Numbered from the stretch's first letter, positions 36,436 to 48,070 are shown. The stretch: DNA of 64,000 nucleotides from Paenibacillus plantarum (GCF_013141695.1 NZ_WHNY01000075.1:124001-188000), one strand, 5' to 3'. The notes: generated from the sequence alone by a model not told the origin. Made by a program: numbers and translations.

Positions 36436-36672
36436 GGAATAACCATCCTCTCTGGCGTGTATGATTGGTTTACTCTTTATTATAAAGGATTCGAAGGCAG
36501 ATAGGAATTTAGGAGTACTCGTTATAAAAAATCACATAATTAAGTGAAAAATTTGTGGAATTTTATCAAAATAGTTCGAATTGCCTGTATTTTGATAGGA
36601 TTCGTTGTAAGATGGGTCCATAAATTAAGTTTTGTGTCAGGATTGTTGACGCAAATGGAGGCGTGGATCAGG

Positions 36673-38817
36673 ATGAATGATAACCGTATGGATAAAAACT
36701 TGACTTCAACGTTGTTTAAGCCTGCGATTTACCTATTGAATAAACTTAGGTACCCGCATAAATTTTTCCTTATAGGTTGTGTATTCGTAATTCCGATTAC
36801 GCTGTTAGCCGAACAATTATTAGCTGGGACAACGCAAAATATGCGTGGAGCTAAACTCGAAATGTCAGGGATATCTGTTCAACGTGAATTGGGTGAATTG
36901 TTGATCCGATTGGATCAATTCGGACAAAGTTTACCTTCGACGGACGGTGTCCAACCACCTGATAAGGCAGATTTGAAACAAGTGCAAGTACACATTGATC
37001 GTACCATGTCGTGGTTGAAAGCGGAAGTGGAGCATGCCAAGACACCGTTGCTGGAAGAGAAATTTGTTTCAGGTATCTTGGAGCAGTGGCAATCGATTGC
37101 TTCGAGTGTAGATGGGTTAAGTCAGAAGTACTATGAACTTCAACATGAGCAAATGGAACAACAAGTGATTCAACTCATACATATCGTAGAGCAGAAGGCG
37201 AAGCTGGATTTGGATCCTGAAGAAGGCACGAGTGCCCTCATAGACTTTACTGTACATCTTTTTCCTGCATTTTGGAATAATCTTGAGAAAATTGAGCGAA
37301 AAGGGATTGAAGTTGCTGCTCGTCGGTCGATCAAAAACCCGGAGGAACAAGAGGAATTAATCCATCTAAGTGGTGAAGGACAGTCTATTTTAACAGAGAT
37401 TCAATCGTTTGGGGAACAACTGCATAAGCTAAATGCTGGGACTGCCTCCACGAGTCTTGCGTTGCATGAAAAGAGCGTATCGTCTGCGCTTGCGACAATC
37501 GAAGTATTGAATGAGAAGCTAGTCAACACGGGTGTTATTCAAATTACAGCGAATGAATTCGCGGCTACATCACGTTCATCCAAAGAGGCAGCGATTGCTC
37601 TGTATACGCACCAGATTAGTTTGTTATCGGACTTACTACAACAGCGTGTGGATGCTTACACGAATAGTTTAGTGATCGACGCACTTATTGTGCTGGGTAT
37701 ACTGCTGCTAGCTGCGTATTTATTTATGGCTTTTTATATAGCTGTGAAAAAGGGGATTGACGAGCTTGCTCGAGCTTCACAGCTTCTCGTAAATGGAGAT
37801 ATGACGGTCCGTGCCCAATCTCACTCTAGGGATGAATTTAGTAGCGTAGTAAACGCCTTTAATCACATCGCAGATAGCTTCACAGGTGTGATTCGCCAGA
37901 GTCGACTTGTGGTTCAGCGAGCTTTCGACTCGTCGAAGCAGCTTCAATCGAACGTGAAGGAAACCTCCGCTGATTCGAGGGCTATTCAGTTCATCATGAC
38001 GAATATGGCGCAAGGTTCGGAAGTCTTGATGAAAGGTTCAGAGGAAACCTCATATGCCATGAACGAGGTGGCTACAGGGGTTCAGCGCATTGCAGAAACA
38101 TCCTCATTCGTCGCTGAAGCTGCCAACGAAGCAGCGATCGAAGCAAGACAAGGATTTGAAGACATGAGCCAAGCCGTACACCAAATGTCTTCAATCAAAA
38201 TGAAAGTATCTGAAACGGCAGCAACGATCTCAGAGCTTGTTGAATTATCTACGCAGATTGATCGAATGTTTGACGTGATCACAGATATTTCTGAGCAAAC
38301 TCGACTGCTAGCATTGAATGCTTCCATTGAAGCGGCAAGAGCGGGCGATCATGGTAGGGGGTTTCAGGTGGTTGCTACAGAGGTAAGGAAGTTAGCTGAT
38401 CAATCGAGTGAATCTGCCAAGAACATTGTTCAGTTGATTGCGAAGGTGAAGAACAGCTCCAAATCCGTCGTAGAGAAAGCGCAATTGGAGATTGCTGAAG
38501 TAGAGAAGGGGAGCTTGCTGATCGCAAAGGTAGGCATCGTATTTGAATCCATCTTGCAAGCTGTTGATCAAGTAGCGGAGCAAATTCAGGAGGTTTCAGC
38601 GGCTTCTGAGCAAATATCCGCGAGTACACAGCAAGTATCCGCCTCGATGGAGGATAGTGTTCAGATTTCACGGAAAGCAACTTCATATACACAAGATGTT
38701 ACCTTGTCACTACAAAAACAAGCAGCCTCGACCATGGAAGTCGAGCGCTCCTCAACAACATTGAATCACATCTCCGAGGAGCTTCTTCAAACATTAACCC
38801 ATTTTCAACTTGATTAA
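36673..38817 (+). CDS. Methyl-accepting chemotaxis protein
   Basis: A 714-residue chemoreceptor. The frame is open from a GTG at 36544, but ATG 36673 has GGAGG ten bases upstream and gives a normal N-terminus. Membrane helices lie at about 31-50 and 336-360, with a 285-residue helical extracellular ligand region between them. A HAMP domain follows ([20 protein letters not shown]). The signalling hairpin [20 protein letters not shown] is at about 541-560, and methylation helices flank it. It should feed CheA; no che genes are nearby. It is transcribed alone, with the pseudokinase divergent. Confidence 0.93.
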   Translation: MNDNRMDKNLTSTLFKPAIYLLNKLRYPHKFFLIGCVFVIPITLLAEQLLAGTTQNMRGAKLEMSGISVQRELGELLIRLDQFGQSLPSTDGVQPPDKADLKQVQVHIDRTMSWLKAEVEHAKTPLLEEKFVSGILEQWQSIASSVDGLSQKYYELQHEQMEQQVIQLIHIVEQKAKLDLDPEEGTSALIDFTVHLFPAFWNNLEKIERKGIEVAARRSIKNPEEQEELIHLSGEGQSILTEIQSFGEQLHKLNAGTASTSLALHEKSVSSALATIEVLNEKLVNTGVIQITANEFAATSRSSKEAAIALYTHQISLLSDLLQQRVDAYTNSLVIDALIVLGILLLAAYLFMAFYIAVKKGIDELARASQLLVNGDMTVRAQSHSRDEFSSVVNAFNHIADSFTGVIRQSRLVVQRAFDSSKQLQSNVKETSADSRAIQFIMTNMAQGSEVLMKGSEETSYAMNEVATGVQRIAETSSFVAEAANEAAIEARQGFEDMSQAVHQMSSIKMKVSETAATISELVELSTQIDRMFDVITDISEQTRLLALNASIEAARAGDHGRGFQVVATEVRKLADQSSESAKNIVQLIAKVKNSSKSVVEKAQLEIAEVEKGSLLIAKVGIVFESILQAVDQVAEQIQEVSAASEQISASTQQVSASMEDSVQISRKATSYTQDVTLSLQKQAASTMEVERSSTTLNHISEELLQTLTHFQLD

Positions 38818-38830
38818 TACGTATGTCATA

Positions 38831-38876
38831 AACCTTTCATTGCTGACTACCACAGTGATGAAAGGTTTTATTTTAC
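38831..38876 (+). terminator. Terminator after the chemoreceptor gene
   Basis: AACCTTTCAT pairs perfectly with ATGAAAGGTT across a 17-base loop, followed by TTATTTTA. Confidence 0.75.
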
Positions 38877-38961
38877 TAGGATTATTCTATGCGGAAGCGG
38901 ATCTAAATGATATGATAGAGCAATCATGTTTTTACAAATTAAACCAAAATGAGGAGGGAAT

Positions 38962-40617
38962 ATGTTGAAAAAGGTCGCAATTTTGGGTGGCGGTGTTGCT
39001 GGATTGAGTGCTGCTCATGAGCTGATCGTACGAGGATATGATGTGTCTGTATACGAGTTTAAGAGTATTCCAGGCGGAAAAGCAAGAAGTATGCCTTATG
39101 TTGGTAGTGGAAAAGGTGGACGAAGGGATTTGCCGGGTGAACACGGCTTTCGTTTATTCCCTCGCTTTTATCGACATGTCATAGATACGTTGAAACGAAT
39201 TCCTTACGAAAATAAAACCGTTTACGATAACTTAATGGAAGTAACGCGATTAGATATCGCTACCAATACAGCGCCACTGCAGCCTCTCCCTGCCAAAATC
39301 GTAGTCAACAAAAATAATATAGCTTTAGCGAAGGAATTGATCAATCATAAGCTGGGCCTTACAAAAGAAGATTTAGAACAATATGGTCGGAAGCTTTGGC
39401 AAGCTATGACGAGCTGTGAAGAGCGTATACGCGAGGAATATGAAACGATTGATTGGTGGGATTTCATAGAGGCGGAGAAGCAATCTCCTGCATTCCAGAA
39501 TATATTTGCAGGTTTCACCAAAACGTTGGTTGCCTGTCAATCCAAAGTCGCCAGTACGCAAACAGTAGGGCCTGTAGCCGCTCAGATGACGCTTAATCTG
39601 TCTACGCCTGGGACGAGCTTCGTGCGTCTCTTGAATGGGCCAACGAATGACAAATGGATATACCCATGGTTGACGTTCCTTCAGGGGCGAGGCGTGGACT
39701 ATCATTTAAATGCCAAAGTTGAGCGTATCCATTGTGTTGACGGAGTTATCCGCAGTGCGGAGATTACGGAGAACGGGGAAACGATCCATATTGAAGCGGA
39801 TTACTATATTGCTGCGTTCCCTGTTGAGGTGATGGGACCTCTCATTACAGAGGCTATGCTCGACGCGGATCCGTCTCTCCGAGGGGTTCAGAGGCTCGTG
39901 GAATCAGTCGCTTGGATGAACGGCATTCAATATTATTTGAAAGAAGACGTTCCTGTAACGCATGGGCATGTGATTTTCTTGGATGCACCTTGGTCATTGA
40001 CTTCCGTTTCTCAGAAACAATTTTGGCCAGATGTGAATCTAAGTGAGTATGGTGATGGCAGTGTCAAAGGAGTGCTTTCCATTGATATTTCGGATTGGGA
40101 TGCGCCAGGCATTCTATACGGTAAACCGGCAACCCATTGTACACCGGAAGAAATTAAGGAAGAAGTCTGGGCTCAGATGAAACAAAGTCTGAATGTAGAT
40201 GGTGCGGTTATTTTGAGGGACGAGATTCTTCATTCCTGGTTTTTGGATAGTGACATTCAATATGATGAAGTGGCACAATTTTGCACGAATGCAGCTCTTC
40301 TGTTTATTAATCGTGTCGGTACTTGGGGAGATCGGCCTGAAGCGTACACGGGCATTCCGAATCTCTTCTTAGCGTCTGATTACGTGCGTACAAACACGAA
40401 TCTAGCGACGATGGAAGGGGCTAATGAAGCGGCGAGACGAGCGGTTAATGCCTTGCTGAAACAAGATGAATCGACAGAGAAACCTTGTGAAATATGGGAC
40501 ATGTATAAATTCGAGATGGGTAATATCGATGTGTTAAAAGTTTTTCGACAGAGGGACAAGAAACGTTTTGACAAGGGACTTCCGTGGAATGGCAAAGTCC
40601 TTAATTTTAAGTTCTGA
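38962..40617 (+). CDS. FAD-dependent oxidoreductase of the phytoene desaturase/HpnE family
   Basis: A 551-residue flavoprotein with the Rossmann start VAILGGGVAGLSAAHEL and the second FAD motif GGKARSM. It then has GEHGFRLFPRFYRHV, a hallmark of hydroxysqualene dehydroxylase and desaturase-like amine oxidoreductases. The C-terminal FAD contact is NLFLASDYVRTNTNLATMEGANEAARRA. Substrates in this family are polyisoprenoids (phytoene, hydroxysqualene) or amines; none of the usual partner genes of carotenoid or hopanoid synthesis is adjacent. GAGGAGGG precedes the ATG. The giant kinase gene starts 28 bases after its stop, so the two are in one operon. Confidence 0.85.
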   Translation: MLKKVAILGGGVAGLSAAHELIVRGYDVSVYEFKSIPGGKARSMPYVGSGKGGRRDLPGEHGFRLFPRFYRHVIDTLKRIPYENKTVYDNLMEVTRLDIATNTAPLQPLPAKIVVNKNNIALAKELINHKLGLTKEDLEQYGRKLWQAMTSCEERIREEYETIDWWDFIEAEKQSPAFQNIFAGFTKTLVACQSKVASTQTVGPVAAQMTLNLSTPGTSFVRLLNGPTNDKWIYPWLTFLQGRGVDYHLNAKVERIHCVDGVIRSAEITENGETIHIEADYYIAAFPVEVMGPLITEAMLDADPSLRGVQRLVESVAWMNGIQYYLKEDVPVTHGHVIFLDAPWSLTSVSQKQFWPDVNLSEYGDGSVKGVLSIDISDWDAPGILYGKPATHCTPEEIKEEVWAQMKQSLNVDGAVILRDEILHSWFLDSDIQYDEVAQFCTNAALLFINRVGTWGDRPEAYTGIPNLFLASDYVRTNTNLATMEGANEAARRAVNALLKQDESTEKPCEIWDMYKFEMGNIDVLKVFRQRDKKRFDKGLPWNGKVLNFKF

Positions 40618-40645
40618 CAGGTAATTTTGTGAGGGGGTATTAGGG

Positions 40646-43600
40646 TTGATTTTTCCGGATTTTGAGTTCATCAGACCCGTCCATCAGGATGAACGGACTG
40701 TCCTACATCGTGCGGTTCATAAGCAGTCAATGGAGAAAGTAATGATTAAGACACTTCGTTCTGATTTTCCGATTTCCTCGGATATTGCCAGACTTAAGCG
40801 CGAGTATGAGATTGGGAAGATGCTGGATATTCCCTGCGTGCTTAAACCTTTATCCCTTCCAAAATTCCAGAATAATTTCGCTTTGATTTTAGAAGACTTT
40901 GATGGCGAAGCATTAGCCAATTTATTCCCAGTGTTCAGAAAGTCCATTCAGGATTTCTTAATAGCTGCCATTCAAATCGTCAGGATGGTTGGGGATATTC
41001 ACAAAAGGTATGTCATACATAAAGATATCAATCCAAGCAATATTTTTGTGAATTGGGACAAGCAAATCATGAAACTGGGTGATTTCAGCATCTCATCTTT
41101 TACTAGAGAGCGGCAAGAGATGCTGGATCCTTTAATGCTAGAGGGAACGCTTCAATATATGTCCCCAGAACAAACCGGGCGAATGAATCGGATCATCGAT
41201 TATCGGACGGATTACTATTCGTTAGGCGTTACGTTCTATGAAATGTTGACGGGGAAATTACCCTTTCAAACGGAAGATCCGGTGGAATTAATTCATGGGC
41301 ATTTAGCTGTTTCCCCTCCACCGCCTGATCAAATAGAGAGCGGAATTCCTAAACCAATTTCGGATATGATCTTGAAGCTGCTTTCCAAGAATGCCGAGGA
41401 TCGCTATCAAAGTGCGTATGGCATCCTACAGGATCTCGAATATTGCTTAGCGAAAATCAACGCTGGAGAGGATATTGGGGAATTTACAGTAGGGATGTAC
41501 GATATGACGGATCGATTTCAGATTCCACAAGGCTTATATGGGCGAGATAAAGAGATCGATAAACTTCTGCATGTGTATGAACAAGCCATTCATGGCTCAT
41601 TGGAAGCTGTGTGGGTAACAGGGGAGTCTGGATTTGGTAAGACCTTCCTAATTGCTGAGACGATGAAAATGATTATGAAGGATCGTGGGTGGTTTCTTTC
41701 AGGGCGATTTGAGCCGAATAAGCAGCACGTATCCTATCACGCGCTCTCGCAAGCGATGAGAGAGTTAGTAAGACAACTGCTGACAGGTAAGAATGGGCAA
41801 ATCGAAGAGTACCGTGATCGGCTGCTTAGTGTCTTAGGAACAAGTGGCAAAGTCATTATTGATCTTGTGCCTGAGTTAGCTTTACTGATAGGCGAACAGC
41901 CGAATGCGAAGCAGCTTCCACAAAAAGAAACACAGAATCGCCTTCATTATTTGCTGCAACAATTTTTGTTGATTTTCTCGGGGAAGGATCGTCCGATCGT
42001 TCTATTTTTAGATGATCTGCAGTGGGCAGATACGGCGTCCTTACAATTTTTGGATCTGCTTTTGAACAATACACAAATGAAATATTTCTTGTTTATTGGT
42101 TCATATCGTGGTGAATATGATACGAATTGGTTGTCTTCTATGCATGTTCAACTACTCGATAAGCTGCCGCAGCACCTTGTGTTGGATCGAATCGTGTTAA
42201 AGGCTTTGAAGCTTGCGGATGTTCAAACCTTGGTAGCGGAGTCCTTGATTTCGGACGAGAAGCACGTTACGGAGCTGGCTGTGCTTATTTTGCAGAAGAC
42301 CGGTGGCAATCCATTTTTCGTCAAGCAGTTTCTGACGGCTTTGCATGAGCAGGATTTGCTTTCGTTTAATTATAAGGAAAATCGTTGGATCTGGGATATG
42401 AACGAGATTCAAAAACTGCGAATTACAGACAATCTGATGTTTCTTCTGGCTGAGAAATTAGATCGCATGCCACCGAATACGCAAAATATCTTGCGCTTAG
42501 CTGCTTGTTTGGGCGTATCTTTTGACTTGGAAGCATTGGGTATCAGCATGGGGAAATCCTTCGTCGACGCTTTGCAAGAGCTGGAACTGACGATACAGAA
42601 TGGTTTGATTATCCCTGTAGGAACGGATTATAAATTCTACAACGATGCACAAGGGGAAGCGGCTGCGAGAGATATTCGGTTTATGTTTGTCCATGATTCC
42701 ATTCAAGAAGCTGTATATGGCTCCATTGAGGAATTGAAGCTGCCTGGAATGCATCTGAGCATCGCTCGAATGCTGCTGAAGGAACTGGCGAATGATGAGA
42801 TTGAGAAGCGTCTGCTTGAAATTGTTAATCATATGAATTTAGGTTCAGCACTGCTCGAAATGGATCGTGAATTAATCCAATTACTCGAATTTAACTATAA
42901 CGCAGGACGCAAAGCGAAATCCTCGAATGCGTACCGTTCGGCTATCCAATATTTTAATAAAGCACTAGAAGTGATGGATCAGATTGAGGGATTTGAGCAG
43001 AAAGAATTAGGTTTTGCGATTCGCTTGGAGAAGTCGGAATGCCTCTACTTGAGTGGTCAAGCGGACGAGGCAGAGACTCTATATGAGCAATTGCTGCAAG
43101 GGCCATTATCCAACGAGCAGAAGCTTGAAGTATATAATCTGCAAGTTGTCTTGCATACGAATATTGGCAAACATCATCAGAGTATCAAGGTTGGCTTAAA
43201 GGCTTTAGCAGAGCATGGTATCCGATTGTCTGTTGCACCTTCCAATATGTATATCGTCATGACATATATTAATGTGAGAGGGTTGATAGGGCGAAGAAGT
43301 ACGCTGGAGCTGTATGATTTACCGATTATGGAAGATACGTTTCGGATGAAATTGATTGATTTAATGATGAGTGTAGCGGTATCTGCCTATTTCGTAAATA
43401 CAAATCTATTCGTGCCTTTTATGTTGATTATGACGAAGCTTGCTTTGAAGTATGGGAACACACCTTCTATGGCCTATGTGTATGGCGCGTATGGCTTGAT
43501 CCTTGGGTCCGGATTTGGAGATTACCAGCGGGGCTATCAATATGGGCAACTTGGTGAGCGAATGAACGCAAGGTTTCAATCTCATCAATATCGTAGTAAA

Positions 43601-45835
43601 AGTTACTTTTCTTTGGGTTTGTTCATTAGCCCTTGGGTGAAATCGTTACGAATCTGCTTGGAGCACTTGAAAGAGTCATTTCGATGCGGCATCGAAGATG
43701 GCGACCTTGTGTTTGCCGGGTATGCGCTAACCTATCAGATGCTTATGAAGGATTTTCAAGGAGCTGTACTCGCAGAAGTGAAAGAAGATTTGGCCAAAAA
43801 TTATCGCATTTTGGAACAGACGAATCATCATGATACCCTGCTTATGCTTGAGATGCTGCGAATGTTGACCTTAAATTTGGAAGGGATGTCTGTGAATCCG
43901 ATCCTTTTCGGCAATCATCAGGAAGAGGAAGAACAATTTGTTAGTAAGCTTAAATTTCACCCGAATCAGGTTATTATCCATGTATACTCGGTAAAAAAAA
44001 TGATGCTGTACTATTTGTTCGGTTATTTTGAAGATGCGGTAAAGACAGGGAAATCGACAGAGTTACATCAAGCTGCCTCTTTTGGTTTATTTCATATACC
44101 TGAAAATTACTTCTATTATGTCCTCTCCATTGCGGCGGCATTTCCTGAGCTCCCAAGTGATGAACAGAAATGGCTTGCTAGGCGAGTTAAGAAAATGCTC
44201 AGAAAGATGGATAAGTGGGCTGCTAATTGTCCTGAGAACTATTCGCACTTAACATTCCTCATGCATGCAGAATGGCATCGAGTGAGGGGGTTTGGGCAAT
44301 TAGCAGAGCAGGGATATGAATTGGCTATTCGACAAGCGCGTGAGCAAGGATTTATTCAACATGAAGCCATGGCTTGCGAGATAGCGGGGAAATACTATAA
44401 GCAAATTGGCCGCGAAAAATTCGCTAAAACGTATTTCGTTGATGCTTATTTTGGTTATGTCAACTGGGGGGCAAAAGCGAAGGCGGATGATCTAAGGCTG
44501 AGATATCCAGCTTACTTCACAAGTCGAGCCGAGTCTCCTGATTGGGCAACAACCAAAATCAGTGATTATTCCCTGCAAGCCATTGATTTCAAAACAATTA
44601 TGAATACGTCACGTTCCCTCTCAAGTGAAGTGAATCTAGAGCAGCTGATCAAACGATTGATGGAGATTGTTACGTATTCTTCCGGTGCAGAGCGAAGTAT
44701 CCTTGTTCTGAAAGATAAGGATAGTTTGTATGTCGAAGCAGAGATGCTTGCGAGCGCAGGGAAGGATTCCTGTATGGTGAGCTCTGTTTTGATCGAAACA
44801 CGCGATAATGTTCCGCAATCCGTGATCCAGTATGTTGCGCGCATGAAAGAGGGGATCGTGTTAGATGATGCGGAGAAATCAACACTTTTCTCAAACGATC
44901 CTTACATAAGACAAGCGGAAAGTAAATCCATCTTCTGCGAACCGATTCTCCATCAAGGTAATCTAATCGGCGTTTTTTATTTGGAAAATAATTTAATTCG
45001 GAACGCCTTTACATCAGATCGCTTGGATGTGATCAAGTTACTATCAGCTCAAGCTGCGATATCCATTGAAAATGCTAGATTATACAATGATTTGGAGTCC
45101 AAGGTAAAGGAACGTACCAATGAGTTAATCTTGATGGAGACGTCGCGGCGCGATCTTTTATCGAACATCTCCCACGATCTAGGGACACCACTCACGTCGA
45201 TCCAAGGTTATGTTGAAGCGATTCTGGATGATGTTATTCAGGACCCAGAAGAACAGAAGAAATATTTGAGCGTAGTCCATATGCGCATCGTTGGTATTCA
45301 GCGTTTAATTACGGATTTGTATCAACTGAGCCGACTTGAAACGAAGCAGTTTCATTTCCAACTTGCCTCAACGTCTTGTGTGACGATGATTCGTCAGCTT
45401 TTCGCCAAATATGAATTGGATGCACAAAATGCTGGAATTGCCTACACGTTAAACATGGCGCAGATGAATGGGCAGGACATGCTGACGGTGGATGTGGATC
45501 GAATTGAGCAGGTGTATGCCAATATTATTTACAATGCGATTAAATTTTCAACCAGGGGCTGTTCCATTCAGGTTCAAGCTCAGATAAAGGACCATCCACG
45601 TGAACTTGTAATTCGGGTGTCCGACACTGGTGTGGGGATTAGTGAAGAGGATTTACCTCATATTTTCGAACGGTTCTATAAAGTATCCAAATCAAGAAGC
45701 AACTCGGGCGGAAGCGGCTTAGGGCTCGCCATAGCCAAGGAAATCGTGCAATATCATGGTGGGCAAATTTGGGCGGAAAGCCGGCTAGGTCAGGGCTGCA
45801 GCATTTCGTTTTCACTTCCATTACATCGCATATAA
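40646..45835 (+). CDS. Trifunctional Ser/Thr kinase - AAA/NACHT-like ATPase - GAF histidine kinase
   Basis: A 1729-residue cytoplasmic signalling protein, starting at TTG 40646 after GAGGGGGT. Residues 1-275 form a Hanks-type kinase with catalytic HKDINPSN (Asp127, Asn132), GDFS at the DFG site (Asp146) and a YMSPEQTGR activation segment. Residues about 296-570 are an ATPase with Walker A GESGFGKT (326-333) and Walker B VLFLDDLQW (Asp456/457). A long helical TPR-like region of about 700 residues follows. A GAF domain occupies about 1320-1480 and a histidine kinase the end: SNISHDLGTPLTS (His1510), a DTGVGIS box (Asp1660) and GGSGLGLAIAKEIV. The design matches cyanobacterial HstK-like proteins. 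Signal and partner regulator are unknown. Confidence 0.92.
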   Translation: MIFPDFEFIRPVHQDERTVLHRAVHKQSMEKVMIKTLRSDFPISSDIARLKREYEIGKMLDIPCVLKPLSLPKFQNNFALILEDFDGEALANLFPVFRKSIQDFLIAAIQIVRMVGDIHKRYVIHKDINPSNIFVNWDKQIMKLGDFSISSFTRERQEMLDPLMLEGTLQYMSPEQTGRMNRIIDYRTDYYSLGVTFYEMLTGKLPFQTEDPVELIHGHLAVSPPPPDQIESGIPKPISDMILKLLSKNAEDRYQSAYGILQDLEYCLAKINAGEDIGEFTVGMYDMTDRFQIPQGLYGRDKEIDKLLHVYEQAIHGSLEAVWVTGESGFGKTFLIAETMKMIMKDRGWFLSGRFEPNKQHVSYHALSQAMRELVRQLLTGKNGQIEEYRDRLLSVLGTSGKVIIDLVPELALLIGEQPNAKQLPQKETQNRLHYLLQQFLLIFSGKDRPIVLFLDDLQWADTASLQFLDLLLNNTQMKYFLFIGSYRGEYDTNWLSSMHVQLLDKLPQHLVLDRIVLKALKLADVQTLVAESLISDEKHVTELAVLILQKTGGNPFFVKQFLTALHEQDLLSFNYKENRWIWDMNEIQKLRITDNLMFLLAEKLDRMPPNTQNILRLAACLGVSFDLEALGISMGKSFVDALQELELTIQNGLIIPVGTDYKFYNDAQGEAAARDIRFMFVHDSIQEAVYGSIEELKLPGMHLSIARMLLKELANDEIEKRLLEIVNHMNLGSALLEMDRELIQLLEFNYNAGRKAKSSNAYRSAIQYFNKALEVMDQIEGFEQKELGFAIRLEKSECLYLSGQADEAETLYEQLLQGPLSNEQKLEVYNLQVVLHTNIGKHHQSIKVGLKALAEHGIRLSVAPSNMYIVMTYINVRGLIGRRSTLELYDLPIMEDTFRMKLIDLMMSVAVSAYFVNTNLFVPFMLIMTKLALKYGNTPSMAYVYGAYGLILGSGFGDYQRGYQYGQLGERMNARFQSHQYRSKSYFSLGLFISPWVKSLRICLEHLKESFRCGIEDGDLVFAGYALTYQMLMKDFQGAVLAEVKEDLAKNYRILEQTNHHDTLLMLEMLRMLTLNLEGMSVNPILFGNHQEEEEQFVSKLKFHPNQVIIHVYSVKKMMLYYLFGYFEDAVKTGKSTELHQAASFGLFHIPENYFYYVLSIAAAFPELPSDEQKWLARRVKKMLRKMDKWAANCPENYSHLTFLMHAEWHRVRGFGQLAEQGYELAIRQAREQGFIQHEAMACEIAGKYYKQIGREKFAKTYFVDAYFGYVNWGAKAKADDLRLRYPAYFTSRAESPDWATTKISDYSLQAIDFKTIMNTSRSLSSEVNLEQLIKRLMEIVTYSSGAERSILVLKDKDSLYVEAEMLASAGKDSCMVSSVLIETRDNVPQSVIQYVARMKEGIVLDDAEKSTLFSNDPYIRQAESKSIFCEPILHQGNLIGVFYLENNLIRNAFTSDRLDVIKLLSAQAAISIENARLYNDLESKVKERTNELILMETSRRDLLSNISHDLGTPLTSIQGYVEAILDDVIQDPEEQKKYLSVVHMRIVGIQRLITDLYQLSRLETKQFHFQLASTSCVTMIRQLFAKYELDAQNAGIAYTLNMAQMNGQDMLTVDVDRIEQVYANIIYNAIKFSTRGCSIQVQAQIKDHPRELVIRVSDTGVGISEEDLPHIFERFYKVSKSRSNSGGSGLGLAIAKEIVQYHGGQIWAESRLGQGCSISFSLPLHRI

Positions 45836-45843
45836 GTGCTCCG

Positions 45844-45881
45844 AACCGTACATCTTACTAAGAGGTGTGCGGTTTTTTTCA
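45844..45881 (+). terminator. Probable terminator after the giant kinase gene
   Basis: AACCGTACATCT pairs imperfectly with AGAGGTGTGCGGTT, followed by seven T. Confidence 0.7.
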
Positions 45882-45980
45882 TAGGAAGGAGTGTCTATAC
45901 CAAAGGTGTTTCCAATGCTATTGAATTCGACTTGTGATATACTTCTGTAGATATTAGTCATCGAAGGAGTTTACACACAT

Positions 45981-47150
45981 ATGCAATCATTTATTCAGTT
46001 TAATCCTACACGTTTATGGTTTGGCGAAGGTCAGATCAAGCAATTGCAACAAGAGCTAGGAAATACCGGGAAACGCGTCCTGCTAGTTTATGGTGGAGGC
46101 AGCATCCGGAATAATGGTGTATACGATGCTGTGATGAAGCAGCTGCTAGATAGGCAAGCCATTGTAGTCGAGATGTCGGGTGTAGAACCTAACCCTAGGT
46201 TGACTACAGTGAAGAAAGGTATTGAGCTATGCCGAGTAAATCAAATCGATCTCATCCTTGCTGTTGGTGGGGGGAGTGTTATTGATTGTGCCAAAGCCAT
46301 TTCGATAGGCGTTTATTACGACGGGGATGTTTGGGACATCATTACAAAGAAAGTCGAACCGCAGGAGGCACTGCCGCTGGGGACTGTGTTAACGCTAGCC
46401 GCGACAGGCTCGGAGATGAATAACATTTCTGTCATTACGAATTGGGATCGCAATGAGAAGCGCGGCTGGAGCAGTCCGTTAGCTTATCCGACTTTTTCGG
46501 TTTTGGACCCTGCCTATACCACATCCGTTCCGTTAGATCAGACGGTCTATGGGATTGTAGATATGATGTCGCATGTGCTTGAACAATATTTTCACCGCAC
46601 GGAACATACCCCGATGATGGATCGCTTCATGGAAGCCGTCTTGCTGACTGTTATGGAGGCTGCGCCGAAGCTATTAGCGAACCTGGAAGATATCGAGCAT
46701 CGTGCGACGATTATGTACGCTGGAACTACCGCCTTCAATGGTTTGCTCTCTTGTGGGACAGATGGAGGCGATTGGGCGTCTCATCAAATTGAGCATGGTT
46801 TATCAGCGGTTTACGATATCCCTCACGGAGGCGGACTCGCTATTGTATTCCCGAATTGGATGAGTCATTGTGCAGAAGATGATCCTTCGCGGATGAAGAA
46901 GTTGGCCGTATCGGTTTTCGGGATCGACGAGACAGGAAAAACGGATCACGAAGTGGCTTTAGAAGGAATTCACGCTTTGCGTCAATTCTGGGATTCTCTC
47001 GGAGCGCCGAATCAGCTTGGCTATTATGGCATTGATGATCAGCGTATCGAAGAATTAGTGCACAAATCATTTATGAAATCTACTATTGGTCAATATAAAG
47101 TCATGACGAGGGACTCTGTCAGAGATATCTTAATCAGGTCGTTAGCATGA
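45981..47150 (+). CDS. Iron-containing alcohol dehydrogenase (YugJ/BDH type)
   Basis: A 389-residue group III NAD(P)-dependent dehydrogenase reducing aldehydes to alcohols. The nucleotide site has GGGSIRNNG and [13 protein letters not shown]. Metal ligands are the Asp and His in [14 protein letters not shown] and the two histidines in [21 protein letters not shown], all intact. The Gly-rich GGGS form is typical of the NADPH-dependent butanol dehydrogenase-like YugJ/YugK group. CGAAGGAG precedes the ATG, although at a long 11-base spacing. The stop overlaps the start of a transporter gene, suggesting linked function such as solvent or aldehyde handling. Confidence 0.92.
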   Translation: MQSFIQFNPTRLWFGEGQIKQLQQELGNTGKRVLLVYGGGSIRNNGVYDAVMKQLLDRQAIVVEMSGVEPNPRLTTVKKGIELCRVNQIDLILAVGGGSVIDCAKAISIGVYYDGDVWDIITKKVEPQEALPLGTVLTLAATGSEMNNISVITNWDRNEKRGWSSPLAYPTFSVLDPAYTTSVPLDQTVYGIVDMMSHVLEQYFHRTEHTPMMDRFMEAVLLTVMEAAPKLLANLEDIEHRATIMYAGTTAFNGLLSCGTDGGDWASHQIEHGLSAVYDIPHGGGLAIVFPNWMSHCAEDDPSRMKKLAVSVFGIDETGKTDHEVALEGIHALRQFWDSLGAPNQLGYYGIDDQRIEELVHKSFMKSTIGQYKVMTRDSVRDILIRSLA

Positions 47151-48067
47151 AATACTACGTATATGTATTAGCTGGCGCATGCAGCTTTGGATTGTTGTCA
47201 ACATTCGTGAAGAAGGCCTATGAGTCTGGTTTTCATGTGGGTGAAGTGGTTGGCTCGCAAATCTTTTTCGGACTCATCATGATGTGGATCATGGCTTTCG
47301 TAACCGCCAAATCAGCTAAACAAGGATCAGCAGAAGCCCAAACGTTTCGCGTTTCACCTCGTAATGCTCTCCTGCTTATGTTAGTAGGAACAAGCTCAGG
47401 CTTAACCGGGATATTTTATTATGCTGCCTTGCAATATGTTTCAGCATCATTTGCCATTCTTTTATTATTTCAATTTACATGGATTGGTATCGTCTTAGAA
47501 GCTATTCTGGATCGTAAACGTCCAGGCAGAGATAAACTCATCGCACTTATTTTCTTATTTATCGGTATTATTATGGCAAGTGGTTATCTAAAAGGCATGG
47601 TAGAAGCTCCCTCGTGGCTTGGAGTGGGATTAGGATTACTATCTGCCTTGACGTACGCACTGTTTATTGGCATGAGCGGTAGGGTAGCTAAGCAAATTGC
47701 GCCAATCACGCGAGGTGCTGTGATGCAAACGGGCTCCTTTATCATTATCATGCTGATCTTCCCACCTCATTTCTTGTGGAATGGATCCTTGCATGAATCA
47801 CTCTTACCTTGGGCTTTGCTGCTGGCCTTGTTCGGTGTTGTTATACCTCCGTTGTTCTTTGCTATTGGTGTACCACGTATTGGCGGCGGTATGGCCACGA
47901 TCATGAGTGCAGCGGAGCTGCCGACGGCTGTCATTATGTCCTTCCTCGTTCTCCACGAATCAGTAAGTGGACTGCAATGGTTAGGTGTAATTGTAACGAT
48001 GTTAGGCATAGCACTGCCAGAGTTAATGAAACGAAGACGACGTGCCCATCGTCTTCAAACCGATTGA
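47147..48067 (+). CDS. EamA/DMT-family membrane transporter
   Basis: A 306-residue drug/metabolite transporter with about ten membrane helices arranged as two EamA repeats ([20 protein letters not shown] and [20 protein letters not shown]). It ends in a basic, cytoplasmic tail. The start ATG overlaps the stop of the alcohol dehydrogenase as ATGA, so it is translationally coupled. Substrate cannot be predicted; family members export amino acids, nucleotides or small toxic metabolites. Confidence 0.9.
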   Translation: MKYYVYVLAGACSFGLLSTFVKKAYESGFHVGEVVGSQIFFGLIMMWIMAFVTAKSAKQGSAEAQTFRVSPRNALLLMLVGTSSGLTGIFYYAALQYVSASFAILLLFQFTWIGIVLEAILDRKRPGRDKLIALIFLFIGIIMASGYLKGMVEAPSWLGVGLGLLSALTYALFIGMSGRVAKQIAPITRGAVMQTGSFIIIMLIFPPHFLWNGSLHESLLPWALLLALFGVVIPPLFFAIGVPRIGGGMATIMSAAELPTAVIMSFLVLHESVSGLQWLGVIVTMLGIALPELMKRRRRAHRLQTD

Positions 48068-48070
48068 TAC

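Noticed and set aside
36483-36503. Possible SigD promoter (TAAA ... GCAGATAG) for the chemoreceptor
   Set aside because: The spacer is only 10 bp, whereas SigD promoters need about 15, and the -10 element is poor.
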